A stretch of DNA of 64,000 nt from Longimicrobium sp. (lineage in GTDB: Bacteria > Gemmatimonadota > Gemmatimonadetes > Longimicrobiales > Longimicrobiaceae): positions 62,001 through 126,000 of the forward strand of contig NZ_DASVSF010000107.1 in assembly GCF_036388275.1 (NCBI RefSeq). Direction: 5' to 3'. The notes under the pieces are model-generated. The model saw only the letters and a list, made by a program, of their open reading frames with translations, did no database searches and was not told the origin of the DNA. A program made the translations under genes and the position numbers. Below, in pieces: positions 16,883-25,689 of this stretch; the stretch's first letter is position 1; each line of letters starts with the position of its first letter.

Positions 16883-16917
16883 ACATCGGCACATCAACCC
16901 ACGGCTGAACCGGATCG

Positions 16918-17241
16918 ATGGAACTCCTTCTTCTCGCGCAGGCTTCGGGGCAGGGCCAGGGCAGCTCGCTGCTGGGGTTCATGCCCATGCTCATCATCAT
17001 CGTGATCTTCTACATCGTCTTCTTCGTTCCGCAGCGGCGGCAGCTGAAGGCGCACCAGGAGATGGTGAACAGCCTGCAGCGCGGCGACCAGGTGGTCACC
17101 GCGGGCGGGCTGATCGGCGAGATCACGGGGATCAAGGACGACCAGGTGCAGGTGAAGAGCGGGCAGTCGACGGTGGTCGTCGAGCGCTCCAAGATCGCCC
17201 GGCGCACCGGCCCGGTGACGGCGGGCGCGGAAAAGAAGTAG
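16918..17241 (+). CDS. yajC: Preprotein translocase accessory subunit YajC
   Basis: 107 residues. One TM helix (FMPMLIIIVIFYIVFFVPQ) followed by the family signature RRQLKAHQEMVNSLQRGDQV and GGLIGEITGI. Associates with SecDF-YidC at the Sec translocon. The tgt-yajC order is widely conserved; secD/secF do not follow here. Confidence 0.95.
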   Translation: MELLLLAQASGQGQGSSLLGFMPMLIIIVIFYIVFFVPQRRQLKAHQEMVNSLQRGDQVVTAGGLIGEITGIKDDQVQVKSGQSTVVVERSKIARRTGPVTAGAEKK

Positions 17242-17242
17242 C

Positions 17243-17743
17243 ATGCCCGTGCTCAAGATCGAGACGCTGGGCGCCGAGGTCCTGCGCCGCCGCGCCGAAG
17301 AGGTGCCGGCGCCGGGTCCGGAGCTGGACCGCCTGGTGCACGACATGTTCGAGACGATGTACGACGCCCGCGGCATCGGCCTGGCGGCGCCGCAGGTGGG
17401 GCTGGGGATGCGGCTGATCGTGGTGGACGTGGACGAGGAAGGCGCCCGAAAGATGGCGCTGATCGACCCGCGCATCGTGGAGTCGGGGGGCGGCACCGAG
17501 CGGGTGGAGGAGGGGTGCCTTTCCATCCCCGGCGTCACCGGCTCGGTGGACCGGCCGGCGACGTGCGTGGTCGAGGGGCTGGACACGCAGGGCAACCCGG
17601 TGCGCATCGACGCCGACGGGATGATGGCGCGCTGCCTTCAGCACGAGATCGACCACCTGGACGGGGTGCTGTTCATCGACCGCCTGTCGCCCATCAAGCG
17701 CTCCATGCTGGTCAAGAAGTACCGCAAGCTGGCGAAGCCGTGA
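17243..17743 (+). CDS. def: Peptide deformylase
   Basis: 166 residues. Removes the formyl group from nascent N-terminal Met. All three metal/active-site motifs are present: GIGLAAPQVG, EEGCLSIP (Cys ligand) and QHEIDHLDG (two His ligands, catalytic Glu). Starts one base after yajC and overlaps fmt by 4 bases, the usual def-fmt pair. Confidence 0.96.
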   Translation: MPVLKIETLGAEVLRRRAEEVPAPGPELDRLVHDMFETMYDARGIGLAAPQVGLGMRLIVVDVDEEGARKMALIDPRIVESGGGTERVEEGCLSIPGVTGSVDRPATCVVEGLDTQGNPVRIDADGMMARCLQHEIDHLDGVLFIDRLSPIKRSMLVKKYRKLAKP

Positions 17744-18681
17744 AGGTCCTGTTCTGGGGCACGCCGGCCTTTGCGCTTCCCGCGCTGCGCGCCCTGTGCG
17801 AAGAGGGGCACGACGTTGTCGGCGTGGTCACGCAGCCGGACCGGCCGGCGGGGCGGGGGAGGGCCGTGGCCCTTTCGCCGGTCAAGCAGGAGGCGCTGGA
17901 GATGGGCGTGCCCATCCTGCAGCCGGAGCGGGCGCGGGGGGACGAGTTTCTCGCGCAGATCCGCGCACTGGGGCCGGACATCTCGGTGGTCGTGGCGTTC
18001 GGGCAGATCCTGCGGCCCGAGGTGCTGGAACTGCCGCGACTGGGGTCGGTGAACATCCACGCTTCGCTGCTGCCGGAGCTTCGCGGCGCGGCGCCCATCC
18101 AGTGGGCCATCGTGCGCGGCCACGAGGCGTCGGGCGTTTCCATCATGCGCATGGAAGTGGGGCTGGATTCCGGCCCCGTCCTGCTGCAGGTGGAAGAGCC
18201 CATCGAGTCCGACGAGTCTGCCAGCGAGTTGGCCATGCGCCTGGCCGAGGTGGGCGCCGAGGCGCTGGTGGAGGCGCTGGCGCTGATGGAGGCGGACGGG
18301 CTGGATGCGCTGCCGCAGGACCACGCCCGCGCCACGTACGCGCCCAAGGTGGACCGGGAGGTCGCGCGCCTGGACTGGTCGCGCTCCGCCGGCGAGGTGG
18401 CGCTGTGGATCCGCGGGATGGATGACGTCCCCGGCGCCTGGAGCCCGCTGGGTGACCGCGGCCCCGTGAAGCTGTTCCGCCCGCAGGTGTTGCCCGAGGC
18501 CGCCGGCCCGCCGGGCGAGGTGCTGGAGGCGGATGGGCAGGAGGGCGTGCTGATCGCCTGCGGCAGCGGCGCCGTGCGGGTGCGCGAGGTGCAGCCGCCG
18601 GGCAAGCGCCGGATGGGCGCGGGCGAATGGGTCCGCGGCCGCGGCGTGTCGGTGGGCGACCGGTTCGGTGGCGAGGCCTGA
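17740..18681 (+). CDS. fmt: Methionyl-tRNA formyltransferase
   Basis: 313 residues from GTG 17740 inside the def stop; the open frame further upstream is a shadow of def. Formylates Met-tRNAfMet with 10-formyl-THF. Motifs: FWGTPAFALPALRAL, the SLLPELRGAAPIQWAI loop with catalytic Asn/His just before (VNIHAS), and DSGPVLLQ. The C-terminal OB-like tRNA-binding domain is complete (PPGKRRMGAGEWVRGRG). Confidence 0.95.
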   Translation: MKVLFWGTPAFALPALRALCEEGHDVVGVVTQPDRPAGRGRAVALSPVKQEALEMGVPILQPERARGDEFLAQIRALGPDISVVVAFGQILRPEVLELPRLGSVNIHASLLPELRGAAPIQWAIVRGHEASGVSIMRMEVGLDSGPVLLQVEEPIESDESASELAMRLAEVGAEALVEALALMEADGLDALPQDHARATYAPKVDREVARLDWSRSAGEVALWIRGMDDVPGAWSPLGDRGPVKLFRPQVLPEAAGPPGEVLEADGQEGVLIACGSGAVRVREVQPPGKRRMGAGEWVRGRGVSVGDRFGGEA

Positions 18682-19303
18682 TCCCGTTCCGCCGCTTCAC
18701 ATCGTCACCGACGACGAGGTGGTGGGCCGGACGGACTTCGTGGACCGCGCGAGGCTCATCCTGGAGGTGGGCGGGCCCAACCTCGTGTTCCACCTTCGCG
18801 CCGCGCGCGCGTCCGGACGTCGCATGCACGACCTCTCCTGCGTGATCGGCAGCGCGATCGCAGACGGTGCGGTGCTGCTGGTGAACGACCGGATCGACGT
18901 CGCGCTCGCGGCGGCGGATGGCGCGCAGGTGGGCGCACGCGGGGTGCGGGTGCGCGACGCACGGCGGATGCTCGGCCCCGACCGCCTCCTCGGCGTCTCG
19001 GTCCACACGGCCGCCGAGGCGATCGACGTTGCGGCCGAGGGAGCGGACTTCGTCGTGGCGGGGACGATCTGGCCGACGCCATCGCACCCGGGACGGGAAG
19101 GTGCCGGTCCGGAGCTGATCCGCGAGATCGCGTCGTCCCACATCGCCGTGGTCGCGATCGGCGGCGTGACGCCGGAGCGGGCGGCGGAGGCGCGCGAGGC
19201 GGGGGCATCCGGGATCGCGGTGATCCGCGGCGTGTGGGACGCGGTGGATCCCGCCGAGGCGGTTCGCGAATACCTGGAGAACTGGAAGGGAACCGATGTC
19301 TGA
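18668..19303 (+). CDS. thiE: Thiamine phosphate synthase-like protein
   Basis: 211 residues, GTG start overlapping fmt by 14 bases. ThiE joins HMP-PP and thiazole phosphate. Conserved elements: LHIVTDD, LLVNDRIDVALAAADGAQVG, GVSVHTAAEA, FVVAGTIWPTPSHPGREG and VVAIGGVTPERAAEAREAGA. The usual GVHLGQ(E/D)DLP loop reads GAQVGARGVRVRDAR, so the diphosphate-binding loop is atypical. A TenI-like role is possible; the thiS and thiG neighbours support thiamine or thiazole metabolism. Confidence 0.8.
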   Translation: MARPDPVPPLHIVTDDEVVGRTDFVDRARLILEVGGPNLVFHLRAARASGRRMHDLSCVIGSAIADGAVLLVNDRIDVALAAADGAQVGARGVRVRDARRMLGPDRLLGVSVHTAAEAIDVAAEGADFVVAGTIWPTPSHPGREGAGPELIREIASSHIAVVAIGGVTPERAAEAREAGASGIAVIRGVWDAVDPAEAVREYLENWKGTDV

Positions 19304-19523
19304 GACGCTGGTAGCGGAGGAAATCACGGTGCGGGTGAACGGCGACGAGCGCGCCATCCCCGCGGGGCTGACGGTGGACCGCCTGCTGGAGCACCTGTCG
19401 CTGAACCCGCGCATGGTCGTGGTGGAGCGCAACTGCGAGATCCTGCGCCGAGAATCGCTGGCGGAGACGGTAGTCCAAGAGGGCGATTCGCTGGAGTTGG
19501 TCCACTTCGTCGGCGGCGGCTGA
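19296..19523 (+). CDS. thiS: Sulfur carrier protein ThiS
   Basis: 75 residues, beta-grasp fold, ending in FVGGG with the C-terminal Gly-Gly that is thiocarboxylated to donate sulfur to the thiazole ring. VRVNGDERAIPAGLTVDRLL is the typical N-terminal hairpin. Overlaps thiE by 8 bases. ThiF, the activating enzyme, is not in the window. Confidence 0.9.
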   Translation: MSETLVAEEITVRVNGDERAIPAGLTVDRLLEHLSLNPRMVVVERNCEILRRESLAETVVQEGDSLELVHFVGGG

Positions 19524-19550
19524 CCACCAGTCGTCCAACGCGGGAGCGGT

Positions 19551-19916
19551 GTGGCGATGAAGCGCCTCGGGTTGATCCTTGCTGCTGGGCTGCTCGCTTT
19601 CGCGGGAGCCTGCGTCGGACGGGCGGAGGTCGGGGCCGGCGGCTCGGCAGCGAGCCAGGCTGAGCCCGACACCACCTGCTGTGAGGTCGCGGTAACGGCC
19701 AAGCTGAGCCCGCAGGACCGGTGCGTGTTCGATGCGTACCGGCAACGATGCAGGACGGGGACGGAGCGGGAACAGGACCTTTGCATCCTGCGCTGCCTCG
19801 CAAAGGGGCCGCCCAACATAGGGGGTGGGTGCTGGCACGCCTGCTTCGCATACACGGGAACTCCGTGGACCACTCCCCCGGCGGCGGAGGCGTGCGATAC
19901 GCTCGCCGCTGAATAG
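19551..19916 (+). CDS. Cys-rich putative lipoprotein between thiS and thiG
   Basis: 121 residues from GTG 19551 (ATG 19557 also possible; GGGAG at 19542-19546). Signal peptide with lipobox ending AFAGAC, then an Ala/Gly linker and a mature part with about nine Cys (TTCCEVAV, DRCVFDAYRQRC, DLCILRC, GGCWHACF), suggesting disulfides in an extracytoplasmic location. No family recognised. It breaks the thiS-thiG pair, which is unusual; it may be a secondary insertion. Confidence 0.6.
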   Translation: MAMKRLGLILAAGLLAFAGACVGRAEVGAGGSAASQAEPDTTCCEVAVTAKLSPQDRCVFDAYRQRCRTGTEREQDLCILRCLAKGPPNIGGGCWHACFAYTGTPWTTPPAAEACDTLAAE

Positions 19917-19948
19917 GTTGTTCGAATCACGCAGTATTCAGGAATTGT

Positions 19949-20752
19949 ATGTCGACTCTGCTGGACGAGCCGCTCGTGATGGACGCACCGCTGGTGATCG
20001 CTGATCGGCCGCTGCGCTCGCGGCTGATGCTGGGGACGGGAAAGTACCGCACGAATGCGGAGATGGTGGCAGCCATCGAGGCGTCCGGGACCGAGGTGGT
20101 GACGGTCGCCGTCCGCCGCGTGGACCTGGACCGGAACAAGGAGGAAGGCGTTCTCCATCACCTGGATCCCAACGAGTACCTGCTGCTTCCCAACACGGCC
20201 GGGTGCTACACGGCCGAGGACGCCATCCGCTACGCCCGCCTGGCGCGCGCCGCCGGCTTCACCAACTGGGTGAAGCTGGAGGTGATCGGCGACCAGGAGA
20301 CGCTGCTGCCCGATGCCGAAGCAACCCTTCGCGCCGCGCGGGAGCTCGTGGCGGACGGCTTCGTCGTGCTCGCGTACACCAACGACGACCTGATCACGGC
20401 GTTGCGGCTGGAAGACGCCGGGTGCGCGGCGGTGATGCCGCTGGCGTCGCCCATCGGCAGCGGGCTGGGGCTGGTGAACCCGTACAACATCCGCACGATC
20501 AAGGCGCGCCTGTCGGTGCCGGTGATCGTGGATGCGGGCGTGGGCACGGCGTCGGACGCGGCGGTGACGATGGAGCAGGGCGTGGACGGCATCCTGATGA
20601 ACACCGCCGTCGCCGAGGCGCGCGACCCCGTTCGCATGGGCCGCGCGATGGCGCTGGCGACGGAGGCGGGGCGCTTGGCGTACCTGGCCGGCCGCATGCC
20701 GCGTCGGGAGCGCGCCGTGCCATCGTCGCCCCTGTCCGGCATGCTGGACTGA
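19949..20752 (+). CDS. thiG: Thiazole synthase
   Basis: 267 residues. TIM-barrel enzyme forming the thiazole phosphate of thiamine from DXP, ThiS-thiocarboxylate and dehydroglycine. LMLGTGKYRTNAEM, TVAVRRVD, WVKLEVIGD (Schiff-base Lys), LEDAGCAAVMPLASPIGSG and VDAGVGTASDAA are the family blocks. Its ATG follows the lipoprotein stop by 32 bases. Confidence 0.95.
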   Translation: MSTLLDEPLVMDAPLVIADRPLRSRLMLGTGKYRTNAEMVAAIEASGTEVVTVAVRRVDLDRNKEEGVLHHLDPNEYLLLPNTAGCYTAEDAIRYARLARAAGFTNWVKLEVIGDQETLLPDAEATLRAARELVADGFVVLAYTNDDLITALRLEDAGCAAVMPLASPIGSGLGLVNPYNIRTIKARLSVPVIVDAGVGTASDAAVTMEQGVDGILMNTAVAEARDPVRMGRAMALATEAGRLAYLAGRMPRRERAVPSSPLSGMLD

Positions 20753-20757
20753 ACGGA

Positions 20758-22062
20758 ATGGCGGCACAGCCGACGGTTACCCGGCAGGCGGCGCTGGAAG
20801 CGCTGGCCCGCGTGCGCGAGGGCGAGCTGGGCGACCGCGCGCTCGACGCGGCCACGGAAGGGCTGGACCCGCGCGACCGGGCATGGACGCAGGAGCTGGT
20901 GTACGGCACCTTTCGCTTGCAGGGGCGGCTGGACCACATCGTCGACACCTTTGCGCGGGACGGGGCGGCCAGCCTGGATCCCACCGTGCTGGACGTGCTG
21001 CGCCTGGGCGCGTACCAGCTGCTAGAGATGGGGAGCGTTCCCGCGTACGCCGCCGTTTCCGAGTCCGTGGAGCTGGTGAGGATGGCCGGGGTGCCGCGCG
21101 CCTCGGGGCTGGTGAACGGCATCCTGCAGAACCTGCGGCGCCGCCCCGAGATCGTGTATCCCGATTTCGAAGAAGACCCGGCGGGCTTCCTCACCGCCTG
21201 GGGCTCACACCCGCGCTGGCTAGTGGAGAAGTGGATCGAGCGCTGGGGCCCGGCGCAGGCGCGGGTGCTGGTGGAGGCGAACAACCGGCGGCCGGAGCTG
21301 TACATCCGGCCGCTGGGCGTCTCGGTTGATGAAGCGCGGGCCCGGCTGCGGGCGGCGGAGATCGAATCGAACCCGGTCGACTTCGCGCCCGACTCGCTGC
21401 ACGTCCCCGTCGCACCCGTCGCGGAGGTGCTGACCGCGGTGCCCGCGGTGGTGCAGGACCCGGCGGCCGCCCTCGTCGTCCGCTACGCGGACGTCGCTGA
21501 AGGTGCTACGGTGCTGGACGTCTGCGCAGCGCCGGGTGGCAAGGCGCTGGGGCTGGCGGAACGTGCGGGGCGGGTCGTCGCGGCGGATCTATCGCGTCGG
21601 AGGATGCGGCGCGTGACGCAGAACTCTGCGCGCCTGGGGTGGGACGACCGGATCGGCGTGGTGGTGGCGGACGCACGGCAGCCGCCGTTCTGCCCGGCGG
21701 ACGCGGTGCTGCTGGACGCGCCCTGCACGGGAACGGGAACGCTGCGCCGGCACCCCGACGGCCGCTGGCGGGTGACGCCGGACGACCTGCAAGCCCTGGT
21801 GCGGCTGCAGGACGAGCTGCTGGCCGCGTCGGCGGAGCTGGTGCGCCCCGGGGGGCTGCTGGTGTATTCCACCTGTTCGCTGGAGCGGGAGGAGAACGAG
21901 TTGCGAGTGGAGCAGTTCCTTGGTGCGCGCCCGGGGTGGGCGCTGGAGGCGACGAACGCCGTGGACGAGTCCGTGCTGGACGAATGCGGACGCCTGTGCG
22001 TGCTGCCCCAGCGCCACGGCGTGGACGGCGCGTTCGCGGCGCGGCTGCGGAGGCCCGCGTGA
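20758..22062 (+). CDS. rsmB: 16S rRNA m5C967 methyltransferase
   Basis: 434 residues from ATG 20758, five bases after thiG; the open frame upstream is a thiG shadow. N-terminal NusB-like RNA-binding domain (TRQAALEALARVREGE...), then the Rossmann MTase: VLDVCAAPGGKALGLAER (SAM), LLDAPCTGTGTLRRHPD with one of the two catalytic Cys, and LLVYSTCSLEREENE with the other. The His-Pro-Asp after GTLRR is typical of RsmB. Ends four bases into the PASTA gene. Confidence 0.93.
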   Translation: MAAQPTVTRQAALEALARVREGELGDRALDAATEGLDPRDRAWTQELVYGTFRLQGRLDHIVDTFARDGAASLDPTVLDVLRLGAYQLLEMGSVPAYAAVSESVELVRMAGVPRASGLVNGILQNLRRRPEIVYPDFEEDPAGFLTAWGSHPRWLVEKWIERWGPAQARVLVEANNRRPELYIRPLGVSVDEARARLRAAEIESNPVDFAPDSLHVPVAPVAEVLTAVPAVVQDPAAALVVRYADVAEGATVLDVCAAPGGKALGLAERAGRVVAADLSRRRMRRVTQNSARLGWDDRIGVVVADARQPPFCPADAVLLDAPCTGTGTLRRHPDGRWRVTPDDLQALVRLQDELLAASAELVRPGGLLVYSTCSLEREENELRVEQFLGARPGWALEATNAVDESVLDECGRLCVLPQRHGVDGAFAARLRRPA

Positions 22063-22988
22063 GCCGCAAGCCTCCGCGGTACTACGCCCGTGTGCGGCCG
22101 CCGTCGCGCGGCTGGCACCGCGAGATCCCCGGCCGCGTCCGGCGGTACTTCGACGAGCGGCGCCTGCTGAAGTACGTGCTGATCACCGGGCTGTCGATGT
22201 TCGTGATCGGCTATCTGGTGATGACATTCCTGTTCTTTCCCGGCTTCGGGCGCTCGCCCATCGTCACCGTTCCGGACCTGACCGGGCGGACGGCGGGGCA
22301 GGCGGAGCGCGCGGTGGAGCGGCTGGGGCTGGACATGCTGCGCGGCGGGCAGCTTCCCAACCCGCGCGTGGGCCGCGGGCGCGTGCTGATGCAGACGCCC
22401 CTGCCCGGCGAAGAGGTGGCGCGGGGCACGCAGGTGCGCATCGTGCTCAGCTCCGGCGCGGAGACGCGCGTTGTGCCCTCCATCAAGGGGCTGTCCCGCG
22501 CGGACGCCATCGGCCTGCTGCAGCGCTACGGTTTTCGCGTGGCCGTTCGCAACGTGCTGCACCGCAGCGAGGAGGGCAGCATCATCGGCCTGCGGCCCGA
22601 GGCGGGAAAGCCGGCCTCGCTTCCCGGGCCCGTGGAACTGCTGATCAGCGCGGGGCCGCCCAAGGTGCTGGTGCCCAGCGTGGTGGGGCTGCTGGAGGAC
22701 GACGCCCAGGCGCGGCTGCAGGCGACGTCGCTGAGCGCGGGCCGGGTGGCGTACGATCCGGCGTCCGCCGAGCCGGCGGGGACGGTGATCGCCCAGTCGC
22801 CCGCGGCCGGCGACAGCCTGCGGATGGGCAGCTCCGTCCGGCTCACGCTGGCGGGCGCGGATCCCCGTCCGCCCCCGCCGCCCACCGTCACGGATACGCT
22901 CGCGGTGGATTCAGCGGTGGCGGAACCGGTGGTGGAGGAGCCCATCCCCGATCCGGAGCCTGAGCCGGATGAGCCTCCGCGGCGATAG
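22059..22988 (+). CDS. Membrane-anchored PASTA-domain protein
   Basis: 309 residues from a GTG in the rsmB stop. Short basic cytoplasmic tail, one TM helix (ITGLSMFVIGYLVMTFLFF, ~47-65), then three PASTA repeats (VPDLTGRTAGQAERAVERLG; VPSIKGLSRADAIGLLQRYG; VPSVVGLLEDDAQARLQATS) and a Pro/Glu-rich tail. PASTA domains bind peptidoglycan or muropeptides, usually on Ser/Thr kinases or PBPs; here no kinase or transpeptidase domain is attached. The protein would sit on the outer face of the cytoplasmic membrane. The rsmB-PASTA link recalls the prkC neighbourhood of other bacteria. Confidence 0.85.
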   Translation: MSRKPPRYYARVRPPSRGWHREIPGRVRRYFDERRLLKYVLITGLSMFVIGYLVMTFLFFPGFGRSPIVTVPDLTGRTAGQAERAVERLGLDMLRGGQLPNPRVGRGRVLMQTPLPGEEVARGTQVRIVLSSGAETRVVPSIKGLSRADAIGLLQRYGFRVAVRNVLHRSEEGSIIGLRPEAGKPASLPGPVELLISAGPPKVLVPSVVGLLEDDAQARLQATSLSAGRVAYDPASAEPAGTVIAQSPAAGDSLRMGSSVRLTLAGADPRPPPPPTVTDTLAVDSAVAEPVVEEPIPDPEPEPDEPPRR

Positions 22989-23035
22989 GCCGGCGGGGAC
23001 GAGAGACCACTGAACAGCGGGACGACGGCGAAACG

Positions 23036-23581
23036 ATGGCGAAGCGGCGGCAGTGGGTGTGGTGGGTAGCGACGCTGGGGGTGCTGGCGGCCCTGCTGGC
23101 GGCGGGGTGGAGTGCGCGCCACCGCTTCCTGCCTATGGACGTGGGCACCCGCGCTCCCGACTTCCAGGCGGTGGACATGCAGGGGCGGCCGGTGTCGCTC
23201 TCGTCCCTGCGCGGCCAGGTGGTGCTGGTGAACATCTGGGCCACGTGGTGCGGTCCCTGCCGCGACGAGATGCCGTCGATGGAGCGGCTTCACCGCGAGC
23301 TGGGCCCCCTCGGCTTGAAGATCGTGGCCGTCAGCGTCGACAAGGCGCCCACGGGGGCAAAGGAGCTGCAGGCGTTCGGCCGGGAGCTGGGGCTTACGTT
23401 CACCGTGTGGCAGGACGCATCGGGCCGCATCCAGCAGACCTACCGGACGACGGGCGTGCCCGAGTCGTTCCTGGTGGGGCGCGACGGCGTGATCGTCCAC
23501 AAGGTGATCGGCGCGACGGAGTGGGACCACCCGGCGCAGGCCGACCTCGTGCGCCGCCTGCTGGCCGAGGGCCCCGCGTGA
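23036..23581 (+). CDS. TlpA/ResA-like thiol-disulfide oxidoreductase
   Basis: 181 residues. Signal anchor (VWWVATLGVLAALLAAGW), then the AhpC/TSA-thioredoxin fold: GTRAPDFQAVDMQGRPVSL, active site WATWCGPCRDEMP (CGPC), and the cis-Pro region TGVPESFLVGRDG. Likely exported to the periplasm, reducing disulfides for cytochrome or other envelope proteins. The partner genes are a PASTA protein upstream and a YbbR protein overlapping by 4 bases. Confidence 0.88.
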   Translation: MAKRRQWVWWVATLGVLAALLAAGWSARHRFLPMDVGTRAPDFQAVDMQGRPVSLSSLRGQVVLVNIWATWCGPCRDEMPSMERLHRELGPLGLKIVAVSVDKAPTGAKELQAFGRELGLTFTVWQDASGRIQQTYRTTGVPESFLVGRDGVIVHKVIGATEWDHPAQADLVRRLLAEGPA

Positions 23582-24561
23582 AGCGGTCCCTGGCCCGCAG
23601 CCTCACGTACAACTGGCGGCTGAAGCTTTCCGCCCTGGCGCTGGCCGTGCTCATCTGGGCGGTGGTCAGCGCCGAGCAGGTGACCAGCCAGTGGATTCCC
23701 GTGCGCGTGGATCCCGTGGTGCGCGACCCGGAGTTCGTGGTGACGGCCCCGGCCGAGCCGGCGGTGGTCAGCGTGCAGGTCACCGGGCCCGGCCGCGAGC
23801 TGTGGGAGCTGGCCATCAACCGGCCCACGCTGGTGCTCTCCGTCCGCGATGTGGGCGAGCGGCGCACCTTTGGGCTGGACCCGTCGATGGTGCGCATTCC
23901 GCAGGGGCTGGCGGTGCGGGTGAGCGACGTGCGGCCCTCCGTCGTCACGCTGGGGCTGGAGCGGCTGACCAGCCGCATGGTGCCCGTCCGCGCGCGCATC
24001 GCCGGGCGGTCCACGCAGCGCTACGTCGTCGGCGAAGACCTGGTGATCCTACCCGCCGAGGTGCGGGTGACCGGCCCGGCGGACCGCTTGGCGGTCTTGG
24101 AGGCGCTGACGACGCGCAGCTTCGACGTGGTGCCCGACGACTCCACCTTCAGCCACGAGGTGGTGCTCGACACCGCGGCGCTGGACGGGTTGAGCTTCGC
24201 CCGCACCCGCGTACGGGTGAGCGGAACGGTGGACCGGCGTGTGGAGCGGACGGTGGGGCCGATCCGCGTCTCCGCGCCGGACGGCCTGCAGGCGCAGCCC
24301 GCGGAGGTGACGGTCCGCCTTTCCGGGCCGGAGCGCGCCCTGAGGCGTGTGTTCCCCGGGGCAGTGCGCGCCGTGGTCCCCCGCGATTCGCTTCCGCCCG
24401 CGCTTCCCCTGGTCGGAGCGGACGCGCGGGTGGTGATCGAGGGTCTGCCGGCGGGCATGTCGGCCACGGCGGTCCCGGATCGGGTGCGGGTGCTGCCCCC
24501 GGGGGAAGCGTCCTCCCCGCCACCGGCCAATCCGCCTCCCGCCGCCCGGGCGCCCCGGTGA
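23578..24561 (+). CDS. YbbR-domain protein
   Basis: 327 residues from GTG 23578. N-terminal basic stretch and TM helix (LKLSALALAVLIWAVVSAEQ), then repeated YbbR-like beta domains (e.g. VTGPGRELWELAINRPTLVL and VRVTGPADRLAVLEALTTRS). YbbR proteins (CdaR in Firmicutes) regulate the diadenylate cyclase CdaA; no cdaA or glmM is present in this window, so a c-di-AMP role here is only family-based. The Pro-rich C-terminus overlaps the tsaD start. Confidence 0.8.
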   Translation: MKRSLARSLTYNWRLKLSALALAVLIWAVVSAEQVTSQWIPVRVDPVVRDPEFVVTAPAEPAVVSVQVTGPGRELWELAINRPTLVLSVRDVGERRTFGLDPSMVRIPQGLAVRVSDVRPSVVTLGLERLTSRMVPVRARIAGRSTQRYVVGEDLVILPAEVRVTGPADRLAVLEALTTRSFDVVPDDSTFSHEVVLDTAALDGLSFARTRVRVSGTVDRRVERTVGPIRVSAPDGLQAQPAEVTVRLSGPERALRRVFPGAVRAVVPRDSLPPALPLVGADARVVIEGLPAGMSATAVPDRVRVLPPGEASSPPPANPPPAARAPR

Positions 24562-25604
24562 GCGGCGATCCGCTGGTGCTGGCGATCGAGACCAGCTGCG
24601 ATGAGACCTCCGCCGCCGTACTGTGGGGGGAGCGCGAACTGCTGGGCCACGTGATCTTCACGCAGGACATCCACACGCTGTACGGGGGCGTGGTCCCGGA
24701 GCTCGCCTCGCGCGCCCACCTGCGCACCGTGGACGACGTGGTCGCGGGCGCGCTGCGCGAGGCTGGCGTAGGGCTGGAGGACGTGGATGTCGTGGGTGTC
24801 ACCGCGGGGCCCGGGCTGATCGGCGCGCTGCTGGTGGGCGTGGCTTGGGGGAAGGCGGCGGCGTGGGCCGCGGGCAAGCCGGTGGTGGGCGTGCACCACA
24901 TGGAGGGGCACCTGTTCGCCACGCACCTGGAGCACCCGGGCGCCGAGCCGCCGTTCGTGGCCCTCCTGGTCTCCGGCGGCCACACCATGCTGCTCTGGGT
25001 GCCCGCCTGGGGCGAGTACAAGCTGCTCGGCGGCACGCGCGACGATGCGGCGGGCGAGGCCTTCGACAAGGCGGCGAAGATCCTGGGGCTGCCGTACCCC
25101 GGCGGCCCCTCCATCCAGCGTGCCGCTGCCGAGGGAGACCCCACCCGCCACCCGCTGCCGCGTCCGCTGCTCAACCGCGGCGAGCGCCTGGGCGACCGCG
25201 AGTACTACGACATGTCGTTCAGCGGGTTGAAGAACGCGCTGCGGCTGCTGGTGCGCGGACTGGAAGGGGAGGGAAGGCTTGCGGACGAGGTGCCGCACGT
25301 GGCCGCCTCGTTCCAGGCGGCGGTGGTGGACGTGCTGGTCGCCAAGACCATGCGCGGCGTGCGCGAGATGCGTTGCCCGCGCGTGGTGCTGGGCGGGGGC
25401 GTGGCCAACAGCCGGGCGCTTCGCGAGGCACTGGCGCAGCGGCTGGGCGAGAAGGGCCAGCTGTACGCGCCCTCGCCGCGGCTTTCCACCGACAACGCGG
25501 CCATGATTGCCCGCGCCGCGCTCTTCCGCTGGCAGCGTGGCGAGGTGGGCGGGCTGGAGCTGAACGCCCGCGCGGACCTGCCGTTTCCCGGGCTGACGAA
25601 GTAA
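24558..25604 (+). CDS. tsaD: tRNA N6-adenosine threonylcarbamoyltransferase
   Basis: 348 residues from a GTG in the previous stop. Catalytic subunit of t6A37 synthesis. Motifs: LAIETSCDETSAAVL, the metal-binding HHMEGH, LVSGGHTMLL, AAGEAFDKAAKILGLPYPGG, and GGGVANSRALRE. Complete length. tsaB and tsaE are elsewhere. Confidence 0.96.
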   Translation: MSGDPLVLAIETSCDETSAAVLWGERELLGHVIFTQDIHTLYGGVVPELASRAHLRTVDDVVAGALREAGVGLEDVDVVGVTAGPGLIGALLVGVAWGKAAAWAAGKPVVGVHHMEGHLFATHLEHPGAEPPFVALLVSGGHTMLLWVPAWGEYKLLGGTRDDAAGEAFDKAAKILGLPYPGGPSIQRAAAEGDPTRHPLPRPLLNRGERLGDREYYDMSFSGLKNALRLLVRGLEGEGRLADEVPHVAASFQAAVVDVLVAKTMRGVREMRCPRVVLGGGVANSRALREALAQRLGEKGQLYAPSPRLSTDNAAMIARAALFRWQRGEVGGLELNARADLPFPGLTK

Positions 25605-25689
25605 GGGAACCCGCGGTGGCACGGGGAGTGAAGGAAAGCACCGGAGGTCGGGGAAGTCACCACGTCACGAAAGTCACTCCAGGGCCGGC

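Noticed and set aside
18600..19948. TPP riboswitch upstream of the thi genes
   Set aside because: thiE overlaps fmt by 14 bases and thiG has only a 32-base gap; no THI-box conserved sequence seen.
18143..20767. Very long open frame on the minus strand opposite fmt, thiE, thiS and thiG
   Set aside because: It mirrors well-identified genes codon by codon; its His/Arg/Ala-rich product is typical of the antisense frame of high-GC genes.
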